From NCBI GenBank assembly GCA_016893485.2, contig JAFEKX020000001.1, positions 8,945,501 through 9,009,500 of the forward strand: a stretch of DNA of 64,000 nucleotides, in the 5' to 3' direction. The stretch comes from Streptomyces sp. P3 (GTDB lineage Bacteria; Actinomycetota; Actinomycetes; Streptomycetales; Streptomycetaceae). The notes below the pieces were generated by a model. It had not been told where the DNA came from. It did not search any database and saw only the letters and a program-made list of their open reading frames with translations. Made by a program: the position numbers and the translations under genes. Positions 1-9,519 of the stretch are shown here, piece by piece; position 1 is the first letter of the stretch; every line of letters begins with the position of its first letter.

Positions 1-1
1 C

Positions 2-809
2 GACTCCGAGCCGCTCACCGAACGCGTCGAGATCCTCGGCCGCCCGCGCGTCCGGCTCCGCCTCGACAGCAGCACCCCGCGCGCCCATGTCATCGCCCGC
101 CTCTGCGACGTGGCGCCCGACGGCTCGTCCACACTCGTCACCCGGGGCGTGCTCAACCTGTTGAGCCGGCACGGCCGAGACCGGGCCGTCGAGTGGACAC
201 CCGGGACCTCCGAGGACGTCGAGTTCGAGCTGACCGGCATCGGCTACGCGATCCCGCCCGGCCACCGCATCCGCCTCGCCGTCTCCGACACCTACTGGCC
301 GTGGGTCTGGCCGCACGGCGAACGCGGCGAGCTGCGCGTCGTACCGGCCGACAGCGCCGTACAACTGCCTCTGCGGGAAGCCGGAGTCGAGCCGCACATC
401 CGTTTCGAGGAGCCCGAGCAGTCCGTACCGCTCGACGTGACCTACGACCGGCCCGCCGACGCGGCGCCCGAGCGGCTCGTCACGCACGATGTCGCCAAGG
501 GGAGTGGACGCTGGAGGTCGACCCCAACTACGGGGATCGCGGACCTATCCGGACGGGCTGCGCTTCGAGGAGAGCGCGCGGGAGACGTACCGCATCCGTA
601 GCGACGACCCGCTCTCCGCACACGCCGTGTCCGAGTGGCGGATCCGCCTGCGGCGCGGGGACGAGTGGGACGCTGAGATCATGACGCGGACGGAGCTGCG
701 GGCCACGGCCGGGGACTTCGTCATGGACAGTCGTGTCGAAGCACGGGCGAACGGAGAGACAGTGGCCAAGCGCGCATGGCACCGCACCACCCCGAGGACG
801 TCGGGATGA
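2..809 (+). CDS. CocE/NonD-type hydrolase, C-terminal part (gene starts before the window)
   Basis: This is the C-terminal beta-rich (X-Pro dipeptidyl-peptidase C-terminal-like) domain of a CocE/NonD serine hydrolase. Telling stretches are PRVRLRLDSS, GIGYAIPPGHRIRLAVS and a long run ending DGLRFEESARETYRIRSDDP. The catalytic alpha/beta-hydrolase domain lies upstream of the window. Reading needs two frame changes, at the G runs 499-502 and 532-535. Each is explained by one missing G, so these are likely sequence errors. The stop (807-809) overlaps the next ATG as ATGA, implying translational coupling to the TetR gene. The substrate cannot be told; the family cleaves esters and amides. Confidence 0.75.
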
Positions 810-1458
810 CGGCCGCCAGGCAGCCGGCCGCGAAGTCCCCGCGCCGTGCGGTCGCCGCCGCCGACCGGACCCGGCAGCCCACCGAGGTGCGCCGCCGGCT
901 CATCGTCGAGGCGGCCGTGCCGTTGATAGCGGAACGCGGCTACGCCTCGGTCGGCGTGCGCGACGTGGCGGCGGCGGCCGGGGTCTCCGTCGGCACCGTG
1001 ACGTACCACTTCGGCAGTGTGCAGGAGATCCTCTTCGAGGCGATGGTGCTCCACATCGAGCGCTACTACGCCGAGTTGAACGAGGCCGCCGAGCAGGCGA
1101 CCAGCGGGGCCGAGGCGCTGCGGCTGCTCGTCGACGCGCTGTTCACCGAGGACACCGACCGGCACTGGCGGATGTGGTTCGACTACTGGAACGCGGGTGA
1201 GCAGGCACCGACGAGGCCTTCAGTGGCGGCCAGGCCCATCGCTACGAGACCTGGCACCAGCAGATCCGCGCTCTGGCCCAACGGGGCGTCACCGACGGCG
1301 AGTTCGCCTCCGACGACCTCGACGGCTTCACCGTCCGCTTTGCCGCCCTCGCCGACGGCCTCGCCCTCCAACGGCTGCGCCAGGCACCGCCGTTGAGCAC
1401 CCAGGACGCCCGCAGGCACCTCAACCGGCTGATCGAGACGGAGTTGGGGCTGTCCTAG
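806..1458 (+). CDS. TetR family transcriptional regulator
   Basis: The N-terminal HTH lies at about residues 35-80, with VRDVAAAAGVSVGTVTYHFG as the recognition helix region. The C-terminal ligand domain reads DRHWRMWFDYWNAGEQ, then RYETWHQQIRALAQRGVTDG. I chose the ATG at 806 because it overlaps the hydrolase stop (ATGA). An ATG at 776 is also in frame but lies inside the hydrolase gene. One frame break near 1200-1205 is repaired by one extra G. It probably controls the coupled hydrolase. Its ligand is unknown. Confidence 0.82.
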
Positions 1459-1467
1459 GCTGGACGC

Positions 1468-2809
1468 ATGGCTGAGTCGTTGTCTCCCCTGGTCACCGCC
1501 ATGGACGCGGGCCGATGGCGGTCGGGCCGCCGACGCGCGCTGCGCTGGGGGCGCCGCACACTGGTGGACTCCCTGTACCTGCTGACCGCGCCGGTGAGTG
1601 CCGCGTTCGGCCTGCTGCTGGTGGTCGGCGCCCTGTGTCTGGGCGCGGTCGGTCCGCTCACGCCGAGCGGGTCGCCGGTCAGGGCCGGTGCCGCCGAACT
1701 GGGCGCGGTGGCCGGGCGACTTGGAGCGGTGGCGGATCGCCCGGGTGCGCTCCCGGGTCGGTGAGGCGCGGCGGCGGCAGCCGGGCGGACGGCCGCCGCG
1801 TCCGACCCCGGGCTCTGGCTGGACCTGGGGCACGCGGTGCTGGTGCTGCCCGTCGTCGTGGTCACGTCGGTGGTGACGGCGCTGTGGTGGTTCGTCGGCC
1901 TGGCGGCCGTCTCCTGTCCGCTGCGCAGCCCGTACCCGTCGCCCGGGCCGCTGCGGCCGATGAACCTGTTCGTGGGCGGTTCCCGGTCCCACGTCGCCCT
2001 GAGCCTGGGGCTGACGTCGCCTCACTCGCGGGTCGCCTTCGCCGTCGTCCTCGGCCTGCTGATGCTGGCCACGCTGCCCCCTGGTGACGCGTGCGTGCGT
2101 CGACGTCCAGACCGGGCTGGGGAAGGCGCTGCTGTCCGACCTGTCGGCACTGCATCGCAGGATCAGCGGGCTGGAGCGGGAGCGGGACACCGCACGCGCG
2201 CAGACCCTCGCCGCGGTGACGGCGGAGGCGGCGGCCCTGCGCCGGCTCGAACGCGACATCCACGACGGCCCCCAGCAGCGGCTGGTCCGCCTGGCGATGG
2301 AACTGGGCCGCGCACACCACCACTTCGACAGCAGACCGGACACCGCCCGCGAGGCACTCGCCGACGCGCTCGTCCAGGCGCAGGAGACGCTGGAGGAGCT
2401 GCGGGCCCTGTCGCGCGGCATCGCCCCGCCGATCCTCGCCGACCGGGGCCTGCGAGCGGCGCTCTCCGCACTGGCCGCCCGCTGCGTCGTACCCGTCGAC
2501 CTCGACCTCGGCCCCCTGGACCGCCGGCCGGAACCCGCGGTCGAGACGGCCGCGTACTTCCTGGTCGCCGAAGCCCTCACCAACGTGGCCAAACACAGCC
2601 ACGCCGACCGGTGCGCCATCGGCATGCGCCACGACGAGGGCGTCCTGCGGGTCCGGGTGACGGACGACGGTGTGGGCGGCGCGGCCGTGGCCAAGGGACA
2701 CGGACTGCGGGGCCTGGACGACAGACTGCGAGCGGTCGGCGGGCGCCTGCTGACCGCCAGCCCCGACGGCGGCCCGACGACGATCACCGGAGAACTGCCA
2801 TGCCCCTGA
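1468..2809 (+). CDS. NarL-type sensor histidine kinase (HisKA_3)
   Basis: The N-terminal half has hydrophobic membrane segments (LTAPVSAAFGLLLVVGALCL; VLVLPVVVVTSVVTALWWF; AFAVVLGLLMLATL), forming a sensor domain of the kind found on Streptomyces NarL kinases. The dimerisation/phosphoacceptor region is RLERDIHDGPQQRLVRLAME, with the phosphorylated His in DIHDG. The ATPase domain follows, with EALTNVAKHSHA (N box) and VTDDGVGGAA (G1). It ends 10 nt inside the next gene, a response regulator, so the two form a coupled pair. Frame breaks lie near 1725, 1790-1830 and at the C run 2077-2081 (one extra C). The signal sensed is not evident. Confidence 0.85.
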
Positions 2810-3496
2810 CCCCCGCCGAAGCGGCTCACGACCGCGCGCCCCGCGAGCCGCTGCGCATCGTCCTGGCCGATGACGCGGTGCTGCTCCGCGAGGGCCTGGT
2901 CCGCCTGCTCACCGACGACGGCCACCAGGTGCTCGCCGCGGTCGGCGACGGTCCCGCCCTGGTCGAAGCCGTCCTCACCCACCGCCCGGACGTGGCGGTC
3001 GTCGACGTACGCATGCCGCCGACCCATACCGACGAGGGTCTCCGCGCGGCGATCAGCGTCCGCGCACAACTGCCCGGCACCCCGGTCCTGGTGCTCAGCC
3101 AGTACGTGGAGGGAGTCCTACGCCGCCGAGCTGCTCGCGGACGGCTCCGGCGCGGTCGGCTATCTGCTGAAGGACCGGGTCGCACGCGTCGAGGAGTTCC
3201 TGGACGCCCTGGCCCGGGTCGCCCATGGCGCGACGGTGCTCGACCCCCAGGTCGTCTCCCGGCTGCTCGCCGGACAGCGCCGCAGGGGCCCGCTGGAGGC
3301 GCTGACCCCGCGTGAGCGGCAGCTCCTGGCGCTGATGGCCGAAGGGCATTCCAACGCCGCCATCGCCCGCCGACTGGCGCTCTCCAACAGTGCGGTGGAG
3401 AAGCACATCGGGAACGTCTTCGCCAAGCTCGGCCTGCCGCCCGACGACAGCCGGCACCGCAGGGTCCTCGCCGTCCTCGCCCACCTCGGCTCCTGA
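2800..3496 (+). CDS. NarL/LuxR family response regulator
   Basis: The receiver domain (LRIVLADDAVLLREGLVRLL; phosphoacceptor Asp in VAVVDVRMPP; conserved Lys in GYLLKDRV) is followed by a LuxR HTH (LTPRERQLLALMAEGHSNAA ... AVEKHIGNVFAKLGL). The ATG at 2800 overlaps the kinase end by 10 nt. One frame break near 3108-3112 is explained by an extra G in GAGGGAGTC. It is the DNA-binding partner of the adjacent kinase. Target genes are unknown. Confidence 0.88.
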
Positions 3497-3521
3497 GCGG
3501 CCCGGCCGTCACGAAGCCGCT

Positions 3522-4379
3522 TCACCAGCCACCCTCGTAGAAGCCGAGGAGGGCGGGCGCGGGGTCCGCCGCCGTGCCCGTGTTGGCCACCGCGACGACG
3601 ACGAACGCGAGCGCCACCAGGGCCGCCAGCACGCCGAACCACCCCATGGTGCGCCGCGTCCGCCCGTCGCTTCTGTCCGCCGCGGCGAACCTCCGCCACG
3701 CCGTCACACTCAGACCGACCAGAACGACGGCCACGACGGAAGCCATCACGGCGAGCACCGCGTGGTACCGGCCGAAGGCGTCGACCATCACCTGGAGGGC
3801 GGCCGTGTTCCGGCCACTCGTGTCCGGGTAGTGGGCCAGCCCTGCCTGATCTCGCCGACCGCATCGGCGAGTTGGCCACCGGGTGTGCCGAGCGGCAGCA
3901 TCGAGGTCACCGAGGAGAAGGGGGCGACCGCTCCCTGAATGTTCGCCATCACCGCCGCCAGTGACACCAGCGCCAGCACGCTGGTGACGGCGGCGGCCGA
4001 CGCGAGGCCGGCCTGCCCCGGGAAGCGCCGGACCTCAGGAACGCCTTCCAGAGCAGGACGCCGAGAGCGACGAGCACGATCAGCAGGGCCCCGGCCAGTA
4101 CGCCCTTGACCACGTGGAAGCGGAACCAGTAGCCGACGACCCGGTCCAGGTCCGGGGGAATCGACGGTCGCCGGACCGCCAGTACGCGATGAACGCGGGG
4201 CGCAGGGCGTCGACGAGCCCCTGCTGGTGGGAGAAGCCGTTTTCCGATCCGTTCGCCGCCAGTCTGCCCGGGGCGAGGACGAAGCCGGCGCCGAGTGCCA
4301 CGGCGAGGGCGGCCAGTACGGCCAGTGCCCGGCCGGGCACCTCCGCCGGCCGTGACAGGGCTGCCTTGTGGGTGCGCAT
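3522..4379 (-). CDS. Integral membrane protein of unknown function
   Basis: Piecing frames together gives about 285 residues. There is an N-terminal membrane anchor (RALAVLAALAVALGAGFVLAP) and an extracytoplasmic stretch with FSHQQGLVDALRPAFIAYW. Then come a second helix (GVLAGALLIVLVALGVLLW), a third around VLALVSLAAVMANIQGAV, and two C-terminal helices (AVLAVMASVVAVVLVGLSVT; WFGVLAALVALAFVVVAVA). Frame breaks lie near 4155, 4025 and 3830. It is convergent with the response regulator and shares no operon partner. No catalytic motif is seen. Confidence 0.6.
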
Positions 4380-4529
4380 GGGGAATCCTTCGCTGCGATC
4401 GGGAGGGAGGGGCAGCGCCTTGGCGGGCCCCGGTCATGCCGATCACGATGTCGCGCCGTGTCGCCCGGTCACTGCGGTAGGCCGCCCGGCCGGGGTGTGG
4501 CAGGCCACACCCCCGGCGGGACCCCGCCC

Positions 4530-6193
4530 CTAAGCGGGCTCGTCCAGAAGGTCCAGCAGATCGTTCAGCGGGAGCGGCTTGGCGAGATGGGCGTCGAAGC
4601 CTGCCGCCCGGGACAGCGAGCGGTCGGTGCCCTGGCTGAAGCCGGAGACCGCGATCAGGCGCGGCCGGGAGCCGTGCGGGCGGGCGCGTACCGTACGGGC
4701 CACCGTGTAGCCGTCGGTGTCGGGGAGGCCCAGGTCGCACAGGACCACGTCGAAGACGTCGGACTCGGTCGCGGTGAGCGCGTCGGCGCCGGTGTGGACG
4801 GCGGTGACGTGGTGGCCCTGGCGTTCCAGGAGGGTGCGGTAGGTCGCGGCCAGGTCGGTGTTGTCCTCGACGATCAGGATGGCCAGTGGGCGGCGGGATC
4901 GGGGTTGCGCGGACGGTCGTGGTGGCTCGGGGTCGTGTCGTCGGCCCGGGGAGGAGGACCGTGAACGTGGCTCCCTCGCCGGGGCCCTCGCTGTGCGCGG
5001 TGATCCGGCCGCCGTGCAGGTCGACCACCGTACGGGCGACCGCGAGCCCCAGGCCAAGCCCCCTCAGGGGTGTTGGGGCCCGCCGGGGCCGCGCGGGTGA
5101 AGACGCCGAACAGGTCCTCGGCCTGGGCGGGTTGGAAACCTATGCCGTCGTCCCGCACGGTGAGCCGGGCCTGCCCCTCCTCCGTCGTGAGGCGGACCTC
5201 CGTAAGGCCGCCGGGCGGGGGTGTACTTGAGCGCGTTGGACAGCAGGTTCGTCAGCACCTGTGCCAGCCGCAGCCGGTCGCCGTCGACCACAACGGGCGT
5301 GTCCGGCAAGGTGAGTTGGAGGGTGCGTTCCTCGTGGCCGAAGAGGCTGCGGATGTCGGCGCACGCGCTGTCGACCACGGACCGCAGGTCCACCCGCTCG
5401 GGGACCAGTTCCAGACGGCCGGTCAACGCCCGTGTCCCGTCGAGGAGGTCGTTGCTCATCCGCACCAGGGTGCCCAACTGCCGTTCCAGGACGGACAGTG
5501 CGGGATGGCCGCCCTCGGACAGGTCGAGGGCGAGCAGTTCCACGGCCGCCGTCGCGGCGGCGAGCGGGTTGCGCAGTTCGTGCGAGAGCGTGGCGATGAA
5601 GCGGTCCTTGGCCCGCTGCTCCTCCCTCAACTGCCGTCCGGTCGCGTCCAGTTCGACGTTGGCACGGCTCAGCTGCTCGTTGACCTCGCGGATCTCCCGG
5701 GCCCGGACGAACAGGTCGATCTCCATGCCCTCCGCCCGCATCTGCGCCTCGGCGACGGCGCGTTCCTGCTCGCGGCCGACCCGCCGCAGATGCACGAAGT
5801 CGGTGACGTCCTCGACCCGGTGGATGATGTGCGTGACCCGGCCCTCGGCGTCCAGGACAGGGGTGTTGACCGGGCTCCAGTAGCGCTCGGCGAAGGTGCC
5901 CGCCTCGCCGCCGGGGATGTCGTAGCGCTGCAGGGCCATGGTGTCCGTACGGCCCGTCGCCACCACCGACTCCAGTGAGCGGCGCAGATTGGCGACGCCG
6001 TCGGCCGAGGGGTCGTCCGGGTTGTCGGGGAAGACGTCGAAGATGCGCTGCCCGACGATCGCGCGTTCCGTACGGGTGACCGCGAGATACGCGCGGTTGA
6101 CTTCGACGATCGTGAAGTCGGGGTGAGCACCAGCAGCGGGGACAGCGCCGAGTCGAAGAGGAGCCGGAAGTCCGGGGTGGCGGCGGGCGGCAT
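4530..6193 (-). CDS. PAS hybrid histidine kinase with C-terminal receiver domain
   Basis: Domain order: a PAS domain at the N-terminus (FRLLFDSALSPLLVLTP, then NRAYLAVTRTERAIVG and a PAC-like YWSPVNTPVLDAEGRVTHI); a coiled linker; and HisKA with the phosphoacceptor in FIATLSHELRNPLAAA. The ATPase domain follows (LTNLLSNALKYTP; VRDDGIGFQPAQ; DLHGGRITAHSEGPGEG), then a C-terminal receiver (ILIVEDNTDLAATYRTLLER; Asp in VVLCDLGLPDTDG; Lys in AHLAKPLP). There are no membrane segments, so it is cytoplasmic. Frame breaks lie near 6120, 5220, 5062 and 4950. It follows the OmpR regulator gene by 8 nt in an RR-HK operon. Confidence 0.83.
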
Positions 6194-6201
6194 GGCGGCT
6201 C

Positions 6202-6874
6202 TCAGGGGTCGAGGCGGTAGCCGTAGCCGCGGACTGTGGTGATCCGGGGCGCGGGCGTGGGGAGTGCCGCGAGCTTGCCGCGCAGGCGGTACACGTGCTC
6301 GATCACGGTCGCCGGCTGCTGCCAGGAGGCGCCCCAGATCCGCTCCAGCACCTGCTCGGTGGAGAACACCCGGCCGGGCGCCTCCCGAGCATCTCCAACA
6401 GGGCGTACTCCTTGGGCCGTAGCGTCAGGAGGACGCCGTCGGCAGACGCTTGGCGGGCCGCCGTGTCGATGCGCAGTGAGCCGATCCGCAGCACCGAGGG
6501 GACCCCGGCGGCTGGGAGCGGCGCAGTACGGCCCTGATCCGGGCCACCAACTCCCGTTGCGAGAACGGCTTGACGAGGTAGTCGTCGGCGCCGATCTCCA
6601 GTCCCGCGACCCGGTCGGTCTCGGCGCCCCGGCCGGTGACGACGATGACCGGGAGGCGGCTGGTGGAGCGCAGCGCGCGGAGGAGTTCCAGACCGCTGCC
6701 GTCCGGGAGGCCCAGGTCGAGGACGGCGAGATCGACGCGGCTCTCGTGGAGGATGGACTTCCCGGCGCGGGCGTCCATGGCCCAGGTGACGGTGAATCCC
6801 TCATGTTCCAGATAGGAACGGCACATCAGTGCGAAATCGGGTTCGTCCTCGATCAGGGCGAGGTGCGGACGCAT
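6202..6874 (-). CDS. OmpR family response regulator
   Basis: The receiver (LALIEDEPDFALMCRSYLEH; phosphoacceptor Asp in LAVLDLGLPDGSG; Lys in DDYLVKPFS) is followed by a winged-helix DNA-binding domain. That domain contains LTLRPKEYALLEML, VLERIWG and the wing motif TVRGYGYRLDP. Frame breaks lie near 6505 and 6385. It is first in an operon with the hybrid kinase immediately downstream, which probably phosphorylates it. Confidence 0.85.
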
Positions 6875-7104
6875 TCCGGATCACCTGGCCCACCTGCTGC
6901 CCGCTCGTTGTGTCGGCGATGAGCGGGCGTTGATGCCCGACCATGTGGCGAAGGTAGAACAGTTGGTACCCACGGTTCAAGGGGGAGCCGCTCGGGGGAG
7001 TTCCGGCGTGGGCTCGTGCGGTGCGGGGATGTCGAAGCCGTCGCACGGACCCGCGCCGGATCGCGCGCTCGCGCGCGGCGGGCACGGAACGGGGACGGAA
7101 CACC
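6875..7104. promoter_or_regulatory. Divergent intergenic region with an 8-bp inverted repeat
   Basis: This 230-bp region separates the OmpR-type regulator (left, minus) from the STAS gene (right, plus). It holds an inverted repeat, GCCCGCTC at 6899-6906 and GAGCGGGC at 6921-6928. It could be an operator or leader hairpin for the two-component operon. No convincing -10/-35 pair was found. Confidence 0.35.
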
Positions 7105-7515
7105 TTGCACGAGAACAGCCTGTTGCCCGGGAACAGCCTGGCGCCGGTGGCCACCGCCACCTGGCCCGCACCCGGCGCACACGCCCTGCTGGGCGCACGG
7201 GACGGCCTGCTCGTCGTCGACCTGCACGGCGACGTCGACCTCGCGAGCGCCACCCCGCTGCGCGACTGGCTCGACTCGGTCGTGGCACTGCGCGCGCCCG
7301 CCTACGTCGTCGATCTGCGGCGCACCACGTTCATCGACTCCACCGGGCTCAATCTGGTGCTGCGGTTCCGCCGCCGGGTGCGGGAGAGCGAGGCGGGGTT
7401 CGCCGTGGTGTGCGCCCCGCGCACCGTGCGCCTGTTGCGGGCGCACGGCACGCTGGACGTGCTGGACCCGGTGCCCGGGCTCCCGGAGGCGGCCTCCAGG
7501 ATGGTCGGGCGCTGA
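7105..7515 (+). CDS. STAS domain anti-sigma factor antagonist
   Basis: This is a small single-domain protein of about 136 residues. It has the STAS core GLLVVDLHGDVDLASATPLR and the phosphorylatable serine motif FIDSTGLNLVLRF, as in SpoIIAA/BldG-like antagonists that bind anti-sigma kinases. The proposed start is TTG 7105, preceded by GGGGAC about 10 nt upstream. The open frame extends further 5' to 7021 but that part is Arg-rich and unlike the family. No kinase partner gene is adjacent. The frame is intact. Confidence 0.75.
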   Translation: MHENSLLPGNSLAPVATATWPAPGAHALLGARDGLLVVDLHGDVDLASATPLRDWLDSVVALRAPAYVVDLRRTTFIDSTGLNLVLRFRRRVRESEAGFAVVCAPRTVRLLRAHGTLDVLDPVPGLPEAASRMVGR

Positions 7516-7518
7516 GCG

Positions 7519-8427
7519 TCAGACCCGGTCGGCCGCGATCAGCAGGTACTGGAAGCTGCCGTTGCGGTAGGCGTCCAGGAAGGTGTCCTCGATGCCCGTC
7601 ACCAGATGGTCGGCCTGCTTGCGCAGCGCCCAGTAGGGGATCGTGTCCTCGGTGAGGTCCTGGACGTGGACGGGCACCAGGCGGTTGCGGGCCATCGCCC
7701 GGAAATACTCCGACCTGGGGTGGATGTCGCAGATGTAGTGGGCGTTGATGAGGGACACCTCGCGCGAGGCCCGGCCGTAGGTGTCGTTGTAGCAGCCGGT
7801 GATCACCACATAGCGTCCGCCGCGGCGCAGCAGCCGGGAGTGCTCGGCGAACAGCAGGTCCAACTCCACATACATCGTGGACTCGTTGTTCCAGGACGCG
7901 GCGAACTCACCTGTCGGGAAGCCGGTGTCGAGCATGTTGCGGTGGTGGTAGCGTACCTTGTCGTCGATGCCCCGTTTGCGCGCCTGCGCGTTGGCGAACT
8001 CGGCCTGCTTCGCGGAGATGGTCACTCCGTCCGCCCGGCAGCCGTAACGCAGGTTCGCCACGACACTGCCGCCGCCGCGACCGCAGCCGGCGTCGAAGAC
8101 CCGGTCGGCGGGGGTGAGTTGACCGAGGTGGGAGGCGAGGAGTTCGGCCTGCGCGTGTTCGAGGCGGTGGAGTTCGGCGGTGAGCCGCTCACGGCGCCGG
8201 ACGGGGTCGGGGTCGTCGAGTACGGACTCGTCGGCACCGCCGATCCCGTAGTGGTGGTGGTACAGGTCGTCGAGCTGTCCGAGGTCGAGGTTGACCGGGT
8301 TCTCTTCGGCGTTCCAGTAGTCCGCGACACGGTTCTGGTACGTGGACTGGGTCGGCACCGGGGCGGTGGCGGTGGCGGTGGTGGTGCCGGCGTCGGCAGT
8401 GGTCAACGGTGACTCCTTGCGTCGCAC
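7519..8427 (-). CDS. gppmt: Geranyl diphosphate 2-C-methyltransferase
   Basis: A 302-residue SAM-dependent methyltransferase that methylates geranyl diphosphate at C2, the first step to the earthy odorant 2-methylisoborneol. The SAM-binding motif is VFDAGCGRGGGSVVANL. Other family stretches include VADYWNAEENPVNLDLGQLD, LDDLYHHHYGIGG and EFAASWNNESTMYV. The frame is intact. It is the last gene of the three-gene operon after the terpene synthase (28 nt upstream). The family match and the operon together make the assignment strong. Confidence 0.93.
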   Translation of the reverse strand: MRRKESPLTTADAGTTTATATAPVPTQSTYQNRVADYWNAEENPVNLDLGQLDDLYHHHYGIGGADESVLDDPDPVRRRERLTAELHRLEHAQAELLASHLGQLTPADRVFDAGCGRGGGSVVANLRYGCRADGVTISAKQAEFANAQARKRGIDDKVRYHHRNMLDTGFPTGEFAASWNNESTMYVELDLLFAEHSRLLRRGGRYVVITGCYNDTYGRASREVSLINAHYICDIHPRSEYFRAMARNRLVPVHVQDLTEDTIPYWALRKQADHLVTGIEDTFLDAYRNGSFQYLLIAADRV

Positions 8428-8455
8428 ATCTGACGGTGTGTCAGGGGCCGTTCTG

Positions 8456-9503
8456 TTACCAGTAGTCGGGCAGGCGGTAGCGGTGGCTGTTGGTGGCGTG
8501 CCACTCGTGGTTGCCGGCCACCCAGGCGGCCAGGCTCCGGGTGTAGCGCTCGACGAGGGGCGAGAGCGCGGACAGGGCCGCGGACTCCTCCTCGAAGGCG
8601 TCCATGATCCGGTTGTGGATCTCGACGGACTTCAGATAGGCCGCCTTCAGACCGCACCGCTCGTTGGCGGCGACGACCTGGGGAGGTTGAGATGGTCGGG
8701 TTCGGACAGCTCCTTGGTGAAGGAGTAGAGGTCGTTGACGATCGTGGTGGCGTTGCAGGCCAGGGCCGTGACCCGCTGGATCTCGGGCCGGGCGTAGACC
8801 TGCTCGGGCAGTTCGTAGCCGTCGACCGCGTCCACGATCGACAGACAGGGGCGGAAGTTGTTGAACTGCCGCATCGTCAGGTACTCCCAGACCCGCGGCT
8901 TGTACCGGGTCTCCGCCCAGGCGGCCTCCGCGAGATAGCCGAGATGCAGGCGGGCGATGTCGTGGACGAAGCGGTCCGTCTGGCTGGGGGTGGCGAGGAG
9001 GGCGTAGTCCTTGAGGGCGAAGTGGTACGAGCGGCGCGGGCCGTCGGCCCGGACGCCGTGCCGCCACTCCTCCTCGTACTCGGGGGTGGAGTGGAAGGGA
9101 TCGAGCGCCGACTGCCCGAAGATCAGCCGTCCGCCGAGGCCGCTGTGCGAGCCGCCCCTGCCCTCGTCCTCCTCGCAGTAGCAGCTGTCGACGATGTTCT
9201 CGGCGAGCAGCAACTTGCCCGCCGCGGTGAGCCGTTCGAGGTCGAGGGCGCCCGGGTGCTGGAGCACCACGGCCCGGCCGAACTGGAACCCGGTGAAGTC
9301 CCCGTCCCACTCGGCGGGGAAGAGGTCGAGCTCGCGGGCCCAGGCCTCCAGCCTGCGGTCGACCTCCGCGGCCTTCTCCGGGTCGGCCGGTGCCACGGGT
9401 TGGTATGTGAGACCCGGGATCGCCCCGGTGCGCCGGGCCCGCACGGTACGGGCCAGGTCCGGCGGCCCGGGAGCGGGAGGGAGGCCGTGGTGGGTGTGGT
9501 CAT
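8456..9503 (-). CDS. mibs: 2-methylisoborneol synthase (terpene cyclase)
   Basis: A class I terpene cyclase that turns 2-methyl-GPP into 2-methylisoborneol. Metal-binding motifs are DSCYCEED (the family usually has DDCYCED, so the second Asp is Ser here) and NDLYSFTKE (NSE triad intact). The ATG at 9503 has GGAG seven nt upstream; GTG 9515 is an alternative. Frame breaks near 9470 (one missing G) and 8683. The repaired protein is about 349 residues. From memory the S. coelicolor enzyme is about 440 residues, so the Pro-rich disordered N-terminus seems short here. It lies between the shell protein and the methyltransferase. Confidence 0.9.
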
Positions 9504-9519
9504 GAAGTGCTCCACGCCG

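Noticed and set aside
1183..3069. A 628-codon minus-strand frame under the NarL kinase pair
   Set aside because: High-GC antisense artefact; Arg/Ser/Pro-rich, no motif.
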